Assembly (NCBI GenBank): GCA_016710115.1
Contig: JADJLN010000018.1
Location: 1-64,000 of the forward strand
Source: Saprospiraceae bacterium
GTDB lineage: Bacteria > Bacteroidota > Bacteroidia > Chitinophagales > Saprospiraceae
Reading direction: 5' to 3'
Length of the DNA: 64,000 bases
Under the pieces are notes generated by a model that saw only the letters and a program-made list of their open reading frames with translations, was not told where the DNA came from and did no database searches. Every line of letters begins with the position of its first letter. Positions within the stretch are counted from its first letter, which is position 1. The position numbers and the translations under genes are program-made. Below, piece after piece: positions 1 to 10,750 of the stretch.

Positions 1-2
1 AT

Positions 3-134
3 CGCTATTTCGGGATCACCCCATTGGATGTGGCGCGACTGCAGCAGCTACATGAAACAGCCTCGGGCGCCTTACCAGCAGGATCCGACCAGAAAATTGA
101 TCCGGTGGTTAGTGTGAACGTTTCTCGCTTCTGA
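3..134 (+). CDS. C-terminal end of an unidentified protein (partial)
   Basis: An open frame enters from the left edge and stops at TGA 132-134, giving about 43 residues (starting RYFGITPLDVARLQQ and ending SVNVSRF). The composition is protein-like. The final alternating hydrophobic residues and terminal Phe would suit the last strand of an outer-membrane barrel, but this is weak. I do not recognise the family. The start lies outside the window. Confidence 0.45.
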   Translation, partial: RYFGITPLDVARLQQLHETASGALPAGSDQKIDPVVSVNVSRF

Positions 135-369
135 AGTGCTCCTTTCCCAAACGGGAGTTGCAGATACGGTAAACATTCCCTTCCATCTCCTGCAACATCG
201 AATACTGGATCGGTCATTTTAATGAAATCACTGTCCTAAATCTGTTTGAACGGATTTTCACGAGGCGGCGTCTTATCGGCCATACTCGCTTTGATCCGCA
301 AAAAGCGCTTTCTGGAATTCGGGTCACCACCCTGTTCGATTATATCAAGGCCGTAACTGCACGCAATCC

Positions 370-1645
370 CGGAAATTGAATTCATGGATATCCTCAAACA
401 GTGGGACGACATGGTGGAAGGGGACATCGCTTTGCCTTATGTCCACAGGTAAGCGCTGGCAACGTGGATGCGGTTCTGTTTCAGCACCATTCATTCTGCG
501 AAAGGTCTGGAATGGTCAGATGTTTATGATCGCCAGTTCTTCAAAAACTGGAGCTGTCAGACACGTGGCCGGGATTTTAAATTCCCGATACTGCAGCGAA
601 ATACGGAAGTATTTGACGAACAGACCGCAGAGGAGGAAACGTCACCCTGTTTTTGTGGGCATGACTCGGGCAAAGTTAAAGAAACTGGTGATCCGTTATG
701 TCCTGGACGGAAAATGCCGACACAAAAACACCGAGTAACGATCCGCCGCGCCATTTATGTGGGAATGCCACGAACAGGGGCATTCTTCGCCAACCAGCTG
801 ATGTCGATCGCCTCCGAATCAACGGGAAAATGCTCGAATCAACAAAGTTGCATCCATTGGCCGAGAAACCTGCACAATTGGAAAGAAGGTTGGCTTGGTG
901 AGCAAGTGAGCTCGGCCCGTCGCGAGTAAAACAGCATTAAATAAACACCGGTTCGTCCTCGTTCGTGGGAGTATGAAAATATTCTGCAGCGTCCTCCGGC
1001 AGGAATCAGATATATATAAGTGTTGCATTATGCGCCGGGAACCGTTTTCAGAACAACCCCACATTTGGAAGGAGATCTTTCTGAACAAGTGCTCCATATA
1101 TTCGGACAGGAATGAACTGATAATAACCGCATTTTACAAAAACGAGTTTGAAAAACACTCTTCAACATGGCAACAGGTGCTTCCCCGGTATGTAAACGAA
1201 GCATTACCCTTATAAAAACAAATCGAAAACAGAAGTCGAAAAAGCCATCCGTCAGTGGAATGGGAAGGGTATCCGATCGGAGGAAACTGGATAAGGTGGA
1301 ATATTACGCCGATGGCCTGATTGTCGGGGATTATAAAACCGAATCCAGAAAATGCCCGAAAAACTGAACCGTCCGGCGAAAATCCGAAAGAGGAACCGTG
1401 GGATTACTGGAGGCAGATCGTATTTTACCATATGTTGGTCAAGAAGGATCAAAAGTCCCACTTCCCGGATGAAGGCGGCGGTGTCATGGAATTTACCGAA
1501 CCGAACAGCAAGGACCAGTTAGAGCGCGTTGTTATCGGTTATTCGAGATCAACGGGGTCGCAGCAGAACAACTTGCCTTTGCATTTGAAGGCATCCGGAA
1601 ATCTGGAATTCAGTAAAGGCTGCCATGAACCCGATTGCTGAGCAA
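370..1645 (+). pseudogene. Decayed UvrD/RecB-like helicase-nuclease
   Basis: Pieces in different plus frames together resemble the C-terminal half of a UvrD-family helicase with a PD-(D/E)XK nuclease. STIHSAKGLEWSDVY (about 480-525) matches helicase motif V. HPVFVGMTRAKLKKLVIRY (about 640-700) matches motif VI. KVEYYADGLIVGDYKT (about 1295-1343) followed by DYWRQIVFYHML (about 1403-1438) resembles the Asp...Asp-Tyr-Lys core of RecB-type nucleases. The segments are separated by frameshifts and stops, and the Walker A end is absent, so the gene is dead. Family motifs are seen directly; the two-domain identity is inference. A normal member would be around 1000 residues, so most of it is gone. 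Confidence 0.65.
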
Positions 1646-2450
1646 TCTGGTCGATCATCATGTCCCAGGTGAGAGCATGACTCCGAGGACGAAGATCTGA
1701 TCAGGCCCGTGGAATTGGGCGGGAATAAACGACAATAAAATCGGTTTTTTGAGGCTTTCCCGCAACAGCGCATAAAGTTCCAGACCGAGTTTGACGAGTG
1801 TCGTCATTTCTTCAGGTGTGAGCAATCGTCTTTTTTAGATCACCAGATAATATCCCAACCTCCTTCGACGGTCCATTCTTTATTTGACCGGAACTTGTAC
1901 GGCAAATTGAGGTGGGCAGGAGCTGTCGAAACCAGTTCCTCATCCTCTCCTTTCAACACATTCTGATCGGAGAATGCACATCTTTCAAACTGTATCGATA
2001 TCCTGCATGCCCCGCCGAGGCTGCGAGGCGATCAAGAAAAACGTTTCCGGTCTCCAGGTAAAAATCCGGTAATGAGAGATCTTTGGCCCGGATAAAAAGA
2101 CGGTTTTACCTGGCGTTTCGGGTGATTACCGGCTGGGTCCTTCCGGTAAAATGGAAAGTCAGTAGTGTTGAGTTCAACAACGGATCAACTCGTCACTACA
2201 TTATGGAATGGATCTGGAGGTACCAAATTGCTTGTAAAAATGAAACGATTTCAACAGGCTGATATCCGAGTATGCATCATCGCCTCGGAATTCCCAAAAT
2301 CCAGTTTGTGTGCCAGATTTCAACGCATCGTACGGGTCGTGGTAAGCTTCATGGAGACTCATGAGTGAGGTAGGGAAAGGGAGAGAAACTGGCACTATTC
2401 GGCAAACCGATCCGAATATTGAAGGAATAGGCGATTCAGAAACAGTTAGC
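1646..2450. other. Gene-free degraded stretch
   Basis: No frame here has a convincing start, length or motif. The sequence is probably further relics of the helicase region or its neighbours, but I cannot tie any of it to a family. Confidence 0.4.
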
Positions 2451-2454
2451 TTGT

Positions 2455-2473
2455 GGCGGTGACTTTAGTCGCC
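2455..2473 (+). repeat. REP-like hairpin, left
   Basis: GGCGGTGACTTTAGTCGCC folds with a TTTA loop and a six-base stem with one G-T wobble. It is the inverted partner of the copy at 3284-3299. Confidence 0.65.
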
Positions 2474-3160
2474 GTAGTAAAAACTGGGATCGTGCATGTT
2501 CAGAAACTTGTTAGCCCATTCTGACTCAATTGAATTAGCTATTCTGTAGAAATGATAAGTTTCATCTTTCCCATTTAATTACCCTTTTAATCCCCTTTAC
2601 TGGATTATTCAAATATGGCGAATCACATTCGCGTTCTTCAAGATCTCTAACTACTCTATCATAACTCCCAGATGCCCACAATTGACCGAACCTTCAGATA
2701 ATTTATTTACCGTAAATGCTGTCCCGCCCTTTATTAATTTCATTACCTCATGAAGCTGCTTATAATTTGCGGAATTTGATTGCATATCAAACCATTCTTA
2801 TCGGAAACCCTGACAGGAAAATCAAGATTAAATGAACATGGTTCGGCATTATTGAATAAGCAATCAATGTGCAATACTTATTATCGAACTCCATGAAGTT
2901 TCGTTGAAATAATTGCAGCTAATTCAGGTGTATCAAGCCTTATTTCACCATGTTTCGACTCATCCAATTTACTCAAAGTTCCATATAATACTTTGCCATT
3001 TTTACTTAGCAGCCGCGTCAATTGACTTTGAATCTGAACTGGATTGCATTCGATTAAATTTACGGCCAGATTCTGGGATACTGCTTTTGGTAGTGAATCT
3101 GCTAATCAAACGTGACAAAGAATGTTACCAATTAAGGTGATGAGGCAGATTATTCGATAT
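2465..3160 (-). pseudogene. REP-associated tyrosine transposase (Y1_Tnp), degenerate
   Basis: Minus-strand fragments reassemble in family order. FFVTF and LADSLPKAV come from the N-terminal strand region (about 3080-3130). KLDESKHGEIRLDTPELAAII follows near 2920-2985. Next is FDNKYCTLIAYSIMPNHVHLIL (about 2833-2900), whose HVH is the divalent-metal motif of HUH-type Y1 transposases. Then come SSFMR, GGTAFTVNKL, SYDRVVRDLEE (about 2637-2670) and LNNPVKG (about 2594-2613). At least four frameshifts or stops separate these pieces, so it is inactive. The terminal stop TAA (2465-2467) lies inside the left REP hairpin. RAYTs mobilise or maintain REP elements as single-copy domesticated transposases. 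Confidence 0.75.
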
Positions 3161-3283
3161 AGTTTTGACTTATTCAAGTATTGGCAACATTATACATTAC
3201 ATTAAAATCCACTATCAAACTATGGTTTATAAGCGTTTTTCTATTAAATCAAACTAATTATTTGATTAATAACGTTTTTCCAA

Positions 3284-3299
3284 GGCGATTAAAGTCACC
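3284..3299 (-). repeat. REP-like hairpin, right
   Basis: GGCGATTAAAGTCACC is the inverted copy of the left REP motif. It lies 16 bp beyond the riboflavin synthase stop, so the element was inserted immediately downstream of that gene. Confidence 0.65.
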
Positions 3300-3314
3300 T
3301 CTACAAATACCTAT

Positions 3315-3899
3315 TTACCCCAGCTCTCGCCACCGGGGGAGGTGCATGGCAACCAGGTCAACTGCACATTGGCAAATCTCCAGATACAAAATACCGAATG
3401 TCGTATGATCAATTGTATAGGGAATAATGGTTACTGAAAATGTATCTCTTTTCGGATGTATGACTGTCAGACTGACACCATTAATACAAACCGATCCTTT
3501 ATCAATTAATAAATGAGCCTGTTTCGACGAAAACTGAAATGTAAACCACCAACTACCTGCTTTATCCTGCCGATCAGTACATGTCATCACGCCATCAACA
3601 TGACCTTGAACCAGGTGGCCGTCCAACCGATGTTGCAAAGAAACCGCTCGTTCGAGATTGACCGGCATTCCCACCTGAACAGATTTGAAATGACTGCGAT
3701 CAATACTCTCAGCGACCAGCGTGACTGCGTGTCGACCCGGAGCAACAGCAGTAACGGTCAGACAGACTCCATTATGTGCAACACTCTGATCGACTTTCAA
3801 TTCATCGGATATGACCGAACTCACCCAAACATGGATATTGGTTCCCTCCATGCGTACGTCCTCAATCCGGCCGATACATTCAATAATTCCTGTAAACAT
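3315..3899 (-). CDS. ribE: Riboflavin synthase alpha chain
   Basis: 194 residues beginning with the family hallmark MFTGIIE. Riboflavin synthase dismutates two 6,7-dimethyl-8-ribityllumazine molecules to riboflavin in the cytosol. The two lumazine-binding repeats are visible: repeat one includes HNGVCLTVTAV and repeat two INGVSLTVI, with GHLVQGHVDGV between them. Length is near the usual 195-215. The C-terminus (LEICQCAVDLVAMHLPRW) departs from the usual VNLEFDxxGKY-type ending, which may reflect drift or small sequence errors next to the REP/RAYT element. Other rib genes are not in the window. Confidence 0.9.
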   Translation of the reverse strand: MFTGIIECIGRIEDVRMEGTNIHVWVSSVISDELKVDQSVAHNGVCLTVTAVAPGRHAVTLVAESIDRSHFKSVQVGMPVNLERAVSLQHRLDGHLVQGHVDGVMTCTDRQDKAGSWWFTFQFSSKQAHLLIDKGSVCINGVSLTVIHPKRDTFSVTIIPYTIDHTTFGILYLEICQCAVDLVAMHLPRWRELG

Positions 3900-3966
3900 G
3901 AATATCCTGATTAAAAGGCTTGAACATTCTCCACGTCCTGTATGATGAAAGGTAGTGAAGTCACGG

Positions 3967-6718
3967 TTACGGTCGCAGGATCTGAATGTATCCCTCCAGT
4001 AATGAAGCCGCAGGGACTATGCCCTGCACGCGTTGTTCAAATACTTTACAGACGTAGAAATACGTGCCGTCAGACAATTCTGTTCCCGAACTGTCTCTCT
4101 CCCGTCCCAGGAGGATGTCAGGATCGGTTGTTTCAAAAAACAGACCACCCCAACGGTTGAATATTTTCAAATCTATTTCCTCAATAAATCGATAGGGATA
4201 CGGTTTGAACAGGTCATTCTGATTATCCCCGTTCGGCGTAAACGTATTGGGCAATCGTTAATCCGGACAATTATCCACACAGACCGAATTACTTGGCAGG
4301 GAGACATTCCCCAGAGAATCCAGAGCGACCACAAAATAACATCCGGCCAGCCCTTTCTCCGGCCTGTGGATCGCTGTCGTATCCCCTGCCATAAATAATT
4401 CCCCTGCCAGCACACTTTGGGTTTCACCCGGTGCCTGATAATAAATCTGATATCCGGCAACATCGGAGAGGTTGGGACAAATCGACAAGGGACTCAACCA
4501 ACTCAATGTATTCTCTAATACAGTAGGAAAAGGGCCTTCAAATAATGTATCGCAGATATTACTCACTTCCAGCACAGGAGGACAGGGAGGGACAGTGTCT
4601 AGTGGAATGCCACAATTTTCCTGCGACAGATTGATCAACGTATCCGGCAAATTATCAATTCCATAATCGCCAAAGGCACGAATGCGGTAACAGTATTCTT
4701 CCCGTTGGTCAGGCCTTCATCAGTAAATTCAGATTCCATCGTCACGGCCAATGTATCCCACATGGCCAGTGCAGGATTCCATCGCTCCACCTGATATTCA
4801 TAATTGACCCAGGGCACCACTTCATTCCACGACAGGATATTTCGCTGGTCGGTTGAAGCAACCGTCAGGAAAACCGAAGAAGCTGCAGCAGACGCTCCCA
4901 GTAATTCAACACCGGGGCCAGTATAGAATTCGATCTGATAGGTATAGGGGTTAGATCGTGTATCAGGGGTGCATCAAAACGGACAAACGTATCATTGGCT
5001 GCTGCAAAGGTGGGCGCTGAGAAATCACCACCCGCTACCGGTACCCAATTGGCCGTGCCCAGACCGGGCGATCGAAGCAATCGGTATCGGTAGGGACCTG
5101 GATATAGCACTGTATCCAGATCCGGCAATCGCGGTTTTGTCCAGACGATTTCCATTTCACCAGTGATTTCGTCAGTAGATTCGACACTGACCGTGGTGAG
5201 GAGTGGCAGATTGCGACTCAATTGGACACAGACTTCCTGGGAAGGCAGACTTTCCACCTGGTTGAAGGGATTCCCTGCGGAGGACAGACGGGCAAAGTCG
5301 GCTACTATCCGTAGCAATAGGTCCGTCCCGCTTCAACATCCGCGTCGATGTAAGTATATCGGCCGTTCGCGAGTCTTTTGGCTGAAGGCGATCCGGGTAT
5401 ATCCCTGTCCGGCCAGACCGGGTGTGCAGGTGTCAATGGCAAATGGATTGCTTCCGATGCGCCGCCAGACAGAAAACCCCCTGAAAAAATCATTGGCTGC
5501 GTCTTCACAGCGATAGGGGCTCTCCCAGGATACGGTAACGGTGTCTTTCCCCGGGTTGGCCTTCACATCCCGGGGTGGTGGTCCCACCACCTTGATCAGC
5601 AACGTATGCAAATCGGCCAGGGGTGAGGACGCATCATTATCCACGGCTTTAAAGACGACGGAATAAGGCTGTTTGGAGATATGCTCACAAACGGTTGGCC
5701 AGAAGAACACGCCCGATACAGGAGGCGTAGCTGCTGTTGCCGGCGCAAAGAAGAGGGAAGGCGAAAATGCATCGATAAATGGACCGCCCAATGCAGTAAG
5801 GAGCACTTTCTGACCCGCATCCACATCCTTCGCCAGCACGTCCAGTTCGAGGGTATCTCCTGCAATCACGCAGATCTCTTCCACCGTTTCGATAACGGGC
5901 GGGTTGTTGTTGCAATCCTTGACCAGTACCTGCATATCCCGGATAATGGTATCCAATGCCACTCCATTGCGGTATTCCACAATGATCATGGCAATATTAT
6001 ACTCACCGGCAACCAGCGGAGTCTCCCAGCGCAATTCACCCGTAACCGGGTTGAGGGTCAGCGTATTGGGGCCACCTGATCCGATCTGGTTGGGATACTG
6101 GTATTTGGGGACAACAGTACCCTGCTTCTGAAGCGGCACGATCAGGTGATAGGATAAACTGTCCTTGTCAGGGTCTGATGCATTCGGATTATGGACAAAT
6201 GTGCGACCCACACAGCCAAAGTCGATCGGGGGCTGCAGCAGAACTGGTGTGCTGTTACATCCTTGAAACTGTGGATTCAGAAAGGTATAAATCGTTTCAA
6301 TATAAAACGGAATACTGACCGAATTGGGATAGTTGACATTGAGGATATCATCAATCCGGTTGGGGTCATTCATGCTGATCCTGTAAGTCGCTCGTGCAGG
6401 GTAGACATGGATACCGACATACAGGTTCTTTTTGATATCGTTGGGCAACTCTTCCCCGAAGGGAATACCACCCGGTCCAATCGGCCCGTTCGTTCTGTAC
6501 AGCCATTGTTTTGTCCCATCGCCCCAGAAGACCTCCACACTGTCACGATCGGCTGCGAAACTGGAAGCCTTGGTGTAGGTCGTTACAGTGACCCGGAGGG
6601 TCAGATCGCTGCAATTGCCGATCTGTGCGACAGTGATTTCACCGGCTCGGTTGTGGGTGGCCCACAGACTGATTGGAAGTGCAAGGAGAAGGATGAGGAA
6701 TATACGTGTTGCCACCAT
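3967..6718 (-). pseudogene. Secreted gliding-motility-associated (T9SS type B) protein, frame-interrupted
   Basis: Start placed at MVATRIFLILLLALP, a signal peptide followed by ATHNRAGEITV, the typical mature N-terminus of large Bacteroidota surface proteins. Cadherin/PKD-like and fibronectin-like repeats follow (for example NPYTYQIEFYTG, YEYQVERWNP). The C-terminus (NTFTPNGDNQNDLFKPY ... LKIFNRWG ... DGTYFYVCKVFE) is the gliding-motility-associated CHU_C/TIGR04131 domain, which directs T9SS export and surface attachment. Intact length would be about 915 residues. Frame changes occur near 5365, 5305 (CC read as C), about 4900 and about 4660, and an in-frame TAA sits at 4258-4260 where TAC/TAT is expected just before the sorting domain. 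It is either a pseudogene or heavily affected by sequence error. Confidence 0.8.
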
Positions 6719-6895
6719 GGACCGAAAATATGGATTGCTGGCGATATAACGGTTCAGGAGGCGGGTTGTTGGGTATAGAGTCCGTGTTTTGTCGGTCAAA
6801 CGGCAATTCCCGTTGCATGAAATTCAATATTCCAGACGTATACGCATCACCAGAACAGACAACCATAGCCAGCCTGGTCCTCCTGAATAAACCTG

Positions 6896-6932
6896 AAAAA
6901 AGGGCAACCTGCGTTCAGGACTGCCCTTTTTT
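6896..6932. terminator. Rho-independent terminator after tnaA
   Basis: AAAAAAGGGCA (6896-6906) pairs with TGCCCTTTTTT (6922-6932), with an inner CCTG/CAGG stem. T-runs on both strands make it bidirectional. It lies between tnaA (minus) and the surface-protein gene. Confidence 0.8.
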
Positions 6933-6968
6933 AAAAAGACTATTTGAAAACGCTCTTGAATGCTGTGA

Positions 6969-8339
6969 TCAAAGCGGACTGAATCGCGCCGTAAAATGAC
7001 GTAAGAATGGCGGTTCCCAGTCGATCCTGTACCCTCTTCCTGGTCAGCCTGCTCCAGAATTTCACCAAAGGTCTCGATGACATAGTCGAGATGACTCTGG
7101 GTATACACCCGTCTCGGAATAGCTAATCTGACCAGCTCCATTCGAGAGGGGATCAGACTGCCATCCGGCGCATATTTACCGAACATGACGGAACCGATTT
7201 CACAGGAACGGATTCCACCCAGGCGGTACAATTCACAGACCAGAGCCTGTCCCGGATATTGATCCACTGGAATATGCGGATACAGTATTCTGGAATCAAT
7301 ATAGACGGCATGTCCACCGGTGGCTGCAAAGAGGCACACCCAGCGCTGTCAGCTTTTCACCCAGGTACGCGGTACTGCGGATCCGATAATGGAATAATCC
7401 GGTTCAAATACTTCCTCCAAACCAGTTGCAATGGCTTCCATATCCCGACCGGACAATCCTCCATAGGTCGAATATCCTTCGGTGATAATCAACACGGTCC
7501 GGCAGGCTTGTGCCAGTTCCAGATCACGAAGTGCCAGAAATCCACCCATATTGACAAGACCGTCCTTTTTGGCACTCATGATGGCACCATCGGACAGGGC
7601 AAACATTTCCTGTGCAATATCCCGGTAGGATTTCTGCTCATTCCCCGGTTCTCGATGCCGGACAAACCAGGCATTCTCTGCAACACGACAAGCATCCAGC
7701 AGGAACATGATCCCATTCTGTTTGCAGATATCTGCAACGGCACGGGCATTGGCCAGACTGACCGGCTGGCCTCCGCCACTGTTATTCGTCACGGTTAATA
7801 CTACCGCTGCTACCTGATCCGCTCCCCATTCGGCAATCCCGGCTTTCAGTTTGTCCACATCCAGGTTTCCCTTGAATGGATGATAGCTCTGGGTATCTGC
7901 ATTCTCCGGTATAGGCAGGTCTATGCCAGTAGCACCAGAGTATTCAATATTGGCACGTGTCGTATCAAAGAGCGTATTGGAAAAAAACACCTTTCCTGCT
8001 CCGCCCAATCGGGTGTACAACAAATGTTCCGCGGCACGACCCTGATGGGTTGGTAAAATATAGGGACAACCCGTCAGGTCCTGTATGACCTTTCCATGCG
8101 GAACCAACTGTTCGCTCCGGCATAGCTTTCATCCCCCGCATGATGCCTGCCCATTGTTCGGCACTCATAGCTGAAGTGCCACTGTCCGTCAACAGGTCGA
8201 TGATCACTTCTGACGAGTGCAATAAAAACGGATTGTAAGCCGCCCGCTCCAGGGATTCAATTCGCTCTTCCACCGTACTCATCCGGATCGGCTCCACCAC
8301 CTTGATCCGGAAAGGCTCAATAATCGTTTGATGTCGCAT
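6969..8339 (-). CDS. tnaA: Tryptophanase (PLP-dependent), frame-interrupted
   Basis: Reassembled protein is about 457 residues, normal for tryptophanase (tryptophan to indole, pyruvate and ammonia). Order of motifs: start MRHQTIIEPFRIKVVEPI, LPTHQGRAAEHLL, LFDTTR, NSGGGQPVSLAN, DACRVAENAWF, SAKKDGLVNMGGF (PLP lysine), GGLSGRDMEA, TGGHAVYID, CEIGSVMFG, IPRRVYTQSHLD and PPFLRHFTARF. LFDTT and CEIGS match tryptophanase rather than the related tyrosine phenol-lyase, which has FTTTR and MERG there. Frame changes: two near 8095-8125 (G6 to G5, A4 to A3), one near 7345, one near 7040. The start is 2 bp from the end of the HPD gene, so it is probably the last gene of a minus-strand operon with HPD and HGD. 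Confidence 0.85.
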
Positions 8340-8340
8340 A

Positions 8341-9232
8341 TCAGAGTGTGCCCCGCCGGCGCTGTTCGTCTTCAATGGATTCAAAAAGCGCTTTGAAGTT
8401 GCCCTTGCCAAAACTCATGGCCCCTTTCCGTTGAATGATCTCATAAAACAAGGTGGGGCGATCTTCTACCGGTTTTGTGAAAATCTGCAGCAAATACCCT
8501 TCGTCATCCCGATCGACCATGATGCCCAACTCTTTCGGACATAAGCGCGGAATATTCCGTCGAAATATCCTTGTCGTCAAAGGAAATCAGATTGGCAAAT
8601 CCCATCACCTCATTGTAGAATTTAGCCCAGATATTCATCTGATTCCAATCGACATTACCGACCATATGGTCTATGTATTCCAAACCCACCGAAGCCGGAT
8701 TATAGTCCGATTTCCATTCGACATAGCCGGGCAGAAAAACGCCATTATAATTTTTTCGTTCGACAAAAACATGCACGGTATCGCCATAGGTATGAATGCC
8801 CGAGAGGACCACTTCTCCATCGGAGTCTGATTCAACCACGGGCGGTATAAACGGTTTTGCACCGCGTTTTGTCGTTTCCTCAAATGCTGCTCTGGCATCA
8901 TCCACCCACAATGCGATCACTTTTACGCCATCTCCATGTTTTTTAATATGATCGGATATTGGGGAGTCTGAATGCAAAGGTGTAGTCAGAATCAGTTTTA
9001 TTTTTCCCTGTTGAACCACATAGGATACCCGATCCCGAACACCCGTTTCCAAACCTGCGTATGCCAGTGACTGAAATCCAAATGCCGTCTTATAAAAATG
9101 TGCAGCCTGTTTTGCATTGCCGACATAGAATTCGACATAATCTGTTCCGAGCAGAGGCAGAAAATCGTCAGCTTCGGGAAAAATCTTTTCCAGTCCGTAT
9201 TGGTAGTCTTTGATTCCAGTGAGCGTAGCCAT
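8341..9232 (-). pseudogene. hpd: 4-hydroxyphenylpyruvate dioxygenase with internal deletion
   Basis: HPD converts 4-hydroxyphenylpyruvate to homogentisate with Fe(II). The N-terminal VOC domain and most of the catalytic domain are clear (GTDYVEFYVGNAKQAAHFY, DRVSYVVQQGKI, GLEYIDHMVGNVDWNQM with the first Fe-ligand His). The end is also clear (VDRDDEGYLLQIFTKPVED, RPTLFYEIIQRKGAMSFG with the ligand Glu, FKALFESIEDEQRRRGTL). At about 8545 the sequence jumps from EYSALMS to KELGIMVDRDD and changes frame. About 85-90 residues normally between these are missing, including the segment with the second Fe-ligand His (family GVQH motif). Observed coding length is about 297 codons against about 370-380 for the family. 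It cannot be active as read. Confidence 0.85.
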
Positions 9233-9233
9233 T

Positions 9234-9330
9234 TTATGAGGTTATGAGGTTATGAGGTTGGAGGGGAGGAGTTGAGAAGTCGAGGAGGTTATGAGGTTAT
9301 GAGGTTGGAGGGGAGGTTATGAGGTGGGTT
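9234..9330. repeat. TTATGAGG short tandem array between HGD and HPD
   Basis: Repeated TTATGAGG and GGAGGGGAGG units fill the gap between the two catabolic genes. The array abuts the HPD start (9232) and supplies the TAA stop of the HGD gene. A looser purine-rich stretch of similar character lies upstream of HGD at about 10585-10665. Confidence 0.7.
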
Positions 9331-10535
9331 GGAGGTGATCGATCCAAGATTTATAATAGTCTTCCACATCCAGTTGCATGGCAGCTTTAGTGATTTGCAT
9401 GGGCCGGAAGGGGTCGATCATGACAGCCAGCTCTTCGGTTGATTTCTGGCCAATGCTGCGTTCGATCGCACCGGGATGCGGACCATGAGGCAAGCCTGCA
9501 GGGTGTAGCGTCAATTGTCCTTTGGAAATATTATTCCGGCTCATAAAATCACCATCCACATAATAGAGGATCTCATCCGAGTCAATATTGCTGTGGTGAT
9601 AGGGCGCTGGAATGGCATCCGGATGATAATCATACAAACGGGGAACAAAAGAGCAGACCACAAACTGATCCGCTTCAAACTGCTGGTGGATGGGCGGAGG
9701 CATATGGATGCGACCTGTCAGCGGTTCAAAATCAAAAATGGACATGGCGTAGGGATAATGAAATCCGTCCCAGCCGACAACATCAAATGGATGCGTGCCA
9801 TAGATATAGGGATAAATCCTGTTCTGCTTCTTGATAAATACACGAAAATCTCCTGTCTCCGAATGGGTTTCCAGATTTTCCGGCAGCCGGATATCCCGTT
9901 CGCAAAACGGGGAATGTTCCAATAATTGTCCGGACTGATTGCGATATCTGGCAGGGAACCGGATCGGACTGTAGGACTCGATATACAATAACCGATTGGC
10001 CGATTGATCGAACCGGATCTGATAGATTGTTCCTCTTGGTATGACGATGTAATCACCATAGGAAAAATCAATACTGCCATACATTGTCGACAGCGTACCT
10101 GACCCCTGATGAACAAAGATCATTTCATCCGCATCGGCATTCTTGAAAAAATCACCCCGCATGGAGGCCCTGGGAGCAGCCAGTCCCACTGTCAGGTCAT
10201 GATTGACAAACAGAGGAGTTCGACTGTCCAGTGGTTGTCCACTGGTGTCAGTTCAAATCCTTGAAACTCAGGGCCTGCAAGTTTTCACTGATCGCAATCT
10301 CAGGAGCCACACTGTATGGGGTCCCTTTTTCCTTGACAATAGTGGGTGGGTGCAGATGATAGACCAACGCAGAAACGCCGCTGAACCCTTGAGTACCCAC
10401 CAGTTCTTCGTGATAGAGACCACCGTTGGATTGACGAAACTGGACATGGCGCTTATGGGGGATCTGCCCCTGACGATGATAGACCGGCATAAGGTAATGG
10501 GTTTGAATTAACCGAATAAAATTCGGTCGACTCAC
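9317..10535 (-). CDS. hmgA: Homogentisate 1,2-dioxygenase, one frameshift
   Basis: Opens the ring of homogentisate to maleylacetoacetate in tyrosine/phenylalanine catabolism. The N-terminal piece runs from MSRPNFIRLIQ to LQALSFKDLN. The main piece contains SMRGDFFKNADADEMIFVHQG and GDYIVIPRGTIYQI. The iron site follows in HHSNIDSDEILYYVDGDFMSR and LTLHPAGLPHGPHPG, with the His and Glu ligands of the family. The two pieces are joined by a frame change near 10195-10250, where SGQPLDSRTPLFVNHD appears in the second frame. Total is about 400 residues, matching bacterial HGD. It is upstream of HPD and tnaA on the same strand, separated by a TTATGAGG array. Confidence 0.9.
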
Positions 10536-10750
10536 CCACCTGGTTGGTGACCTGGATCATCTGAATGAATGATGTCGGTCCTTGAAGTGGTTATGAGGGT
10601 ATGGGGGGGGGAGAGGAGTTGCAGGGGGAGGTGGAGTGTTGGAGACGAGTGGTTGAGGAGAGGAGGAAACATCGCTTCATCTACACCATCAACCTGATCT
10701 TCCAGATCAGTGTACTCATCAAGACCACCTGTACGCAGGGAATAGGTGGA

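Larger units (their letters stand above)
2455..3299. mobile_element. REP/RAYT element (transposase relic between REP-like hairpins)
   Basis: The left end carries GGCGGTGACTTTAGTCGCC (2455-2473). The right end carries GGCGATTAAAGTCACC (3284-3299), which is the same motif in inverted orientation with one change. Each can fold into a short hairpin (GGTGAC / GTCGCC around TTTA). A decayed REP-associated tyrosine transposase lies between them. This is the classic arrangement of a RAYT gene with flanking REP palindromes, about 850 bp in total. Confidence 0.7.

Noticed and set aside
2913..3140. 75-codon plus-strand frame
   Set aside because: It is the shadow of the RAYT transposase N-terminal half on the minus strand.
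6969..8339. Tyrosine phenol-lyase instead of tryptophanase
   Set aside because: LFDTT and CEIGS match tryptophanase; the tyrosine phenol-lyase Thr and Arg at these places are absent.
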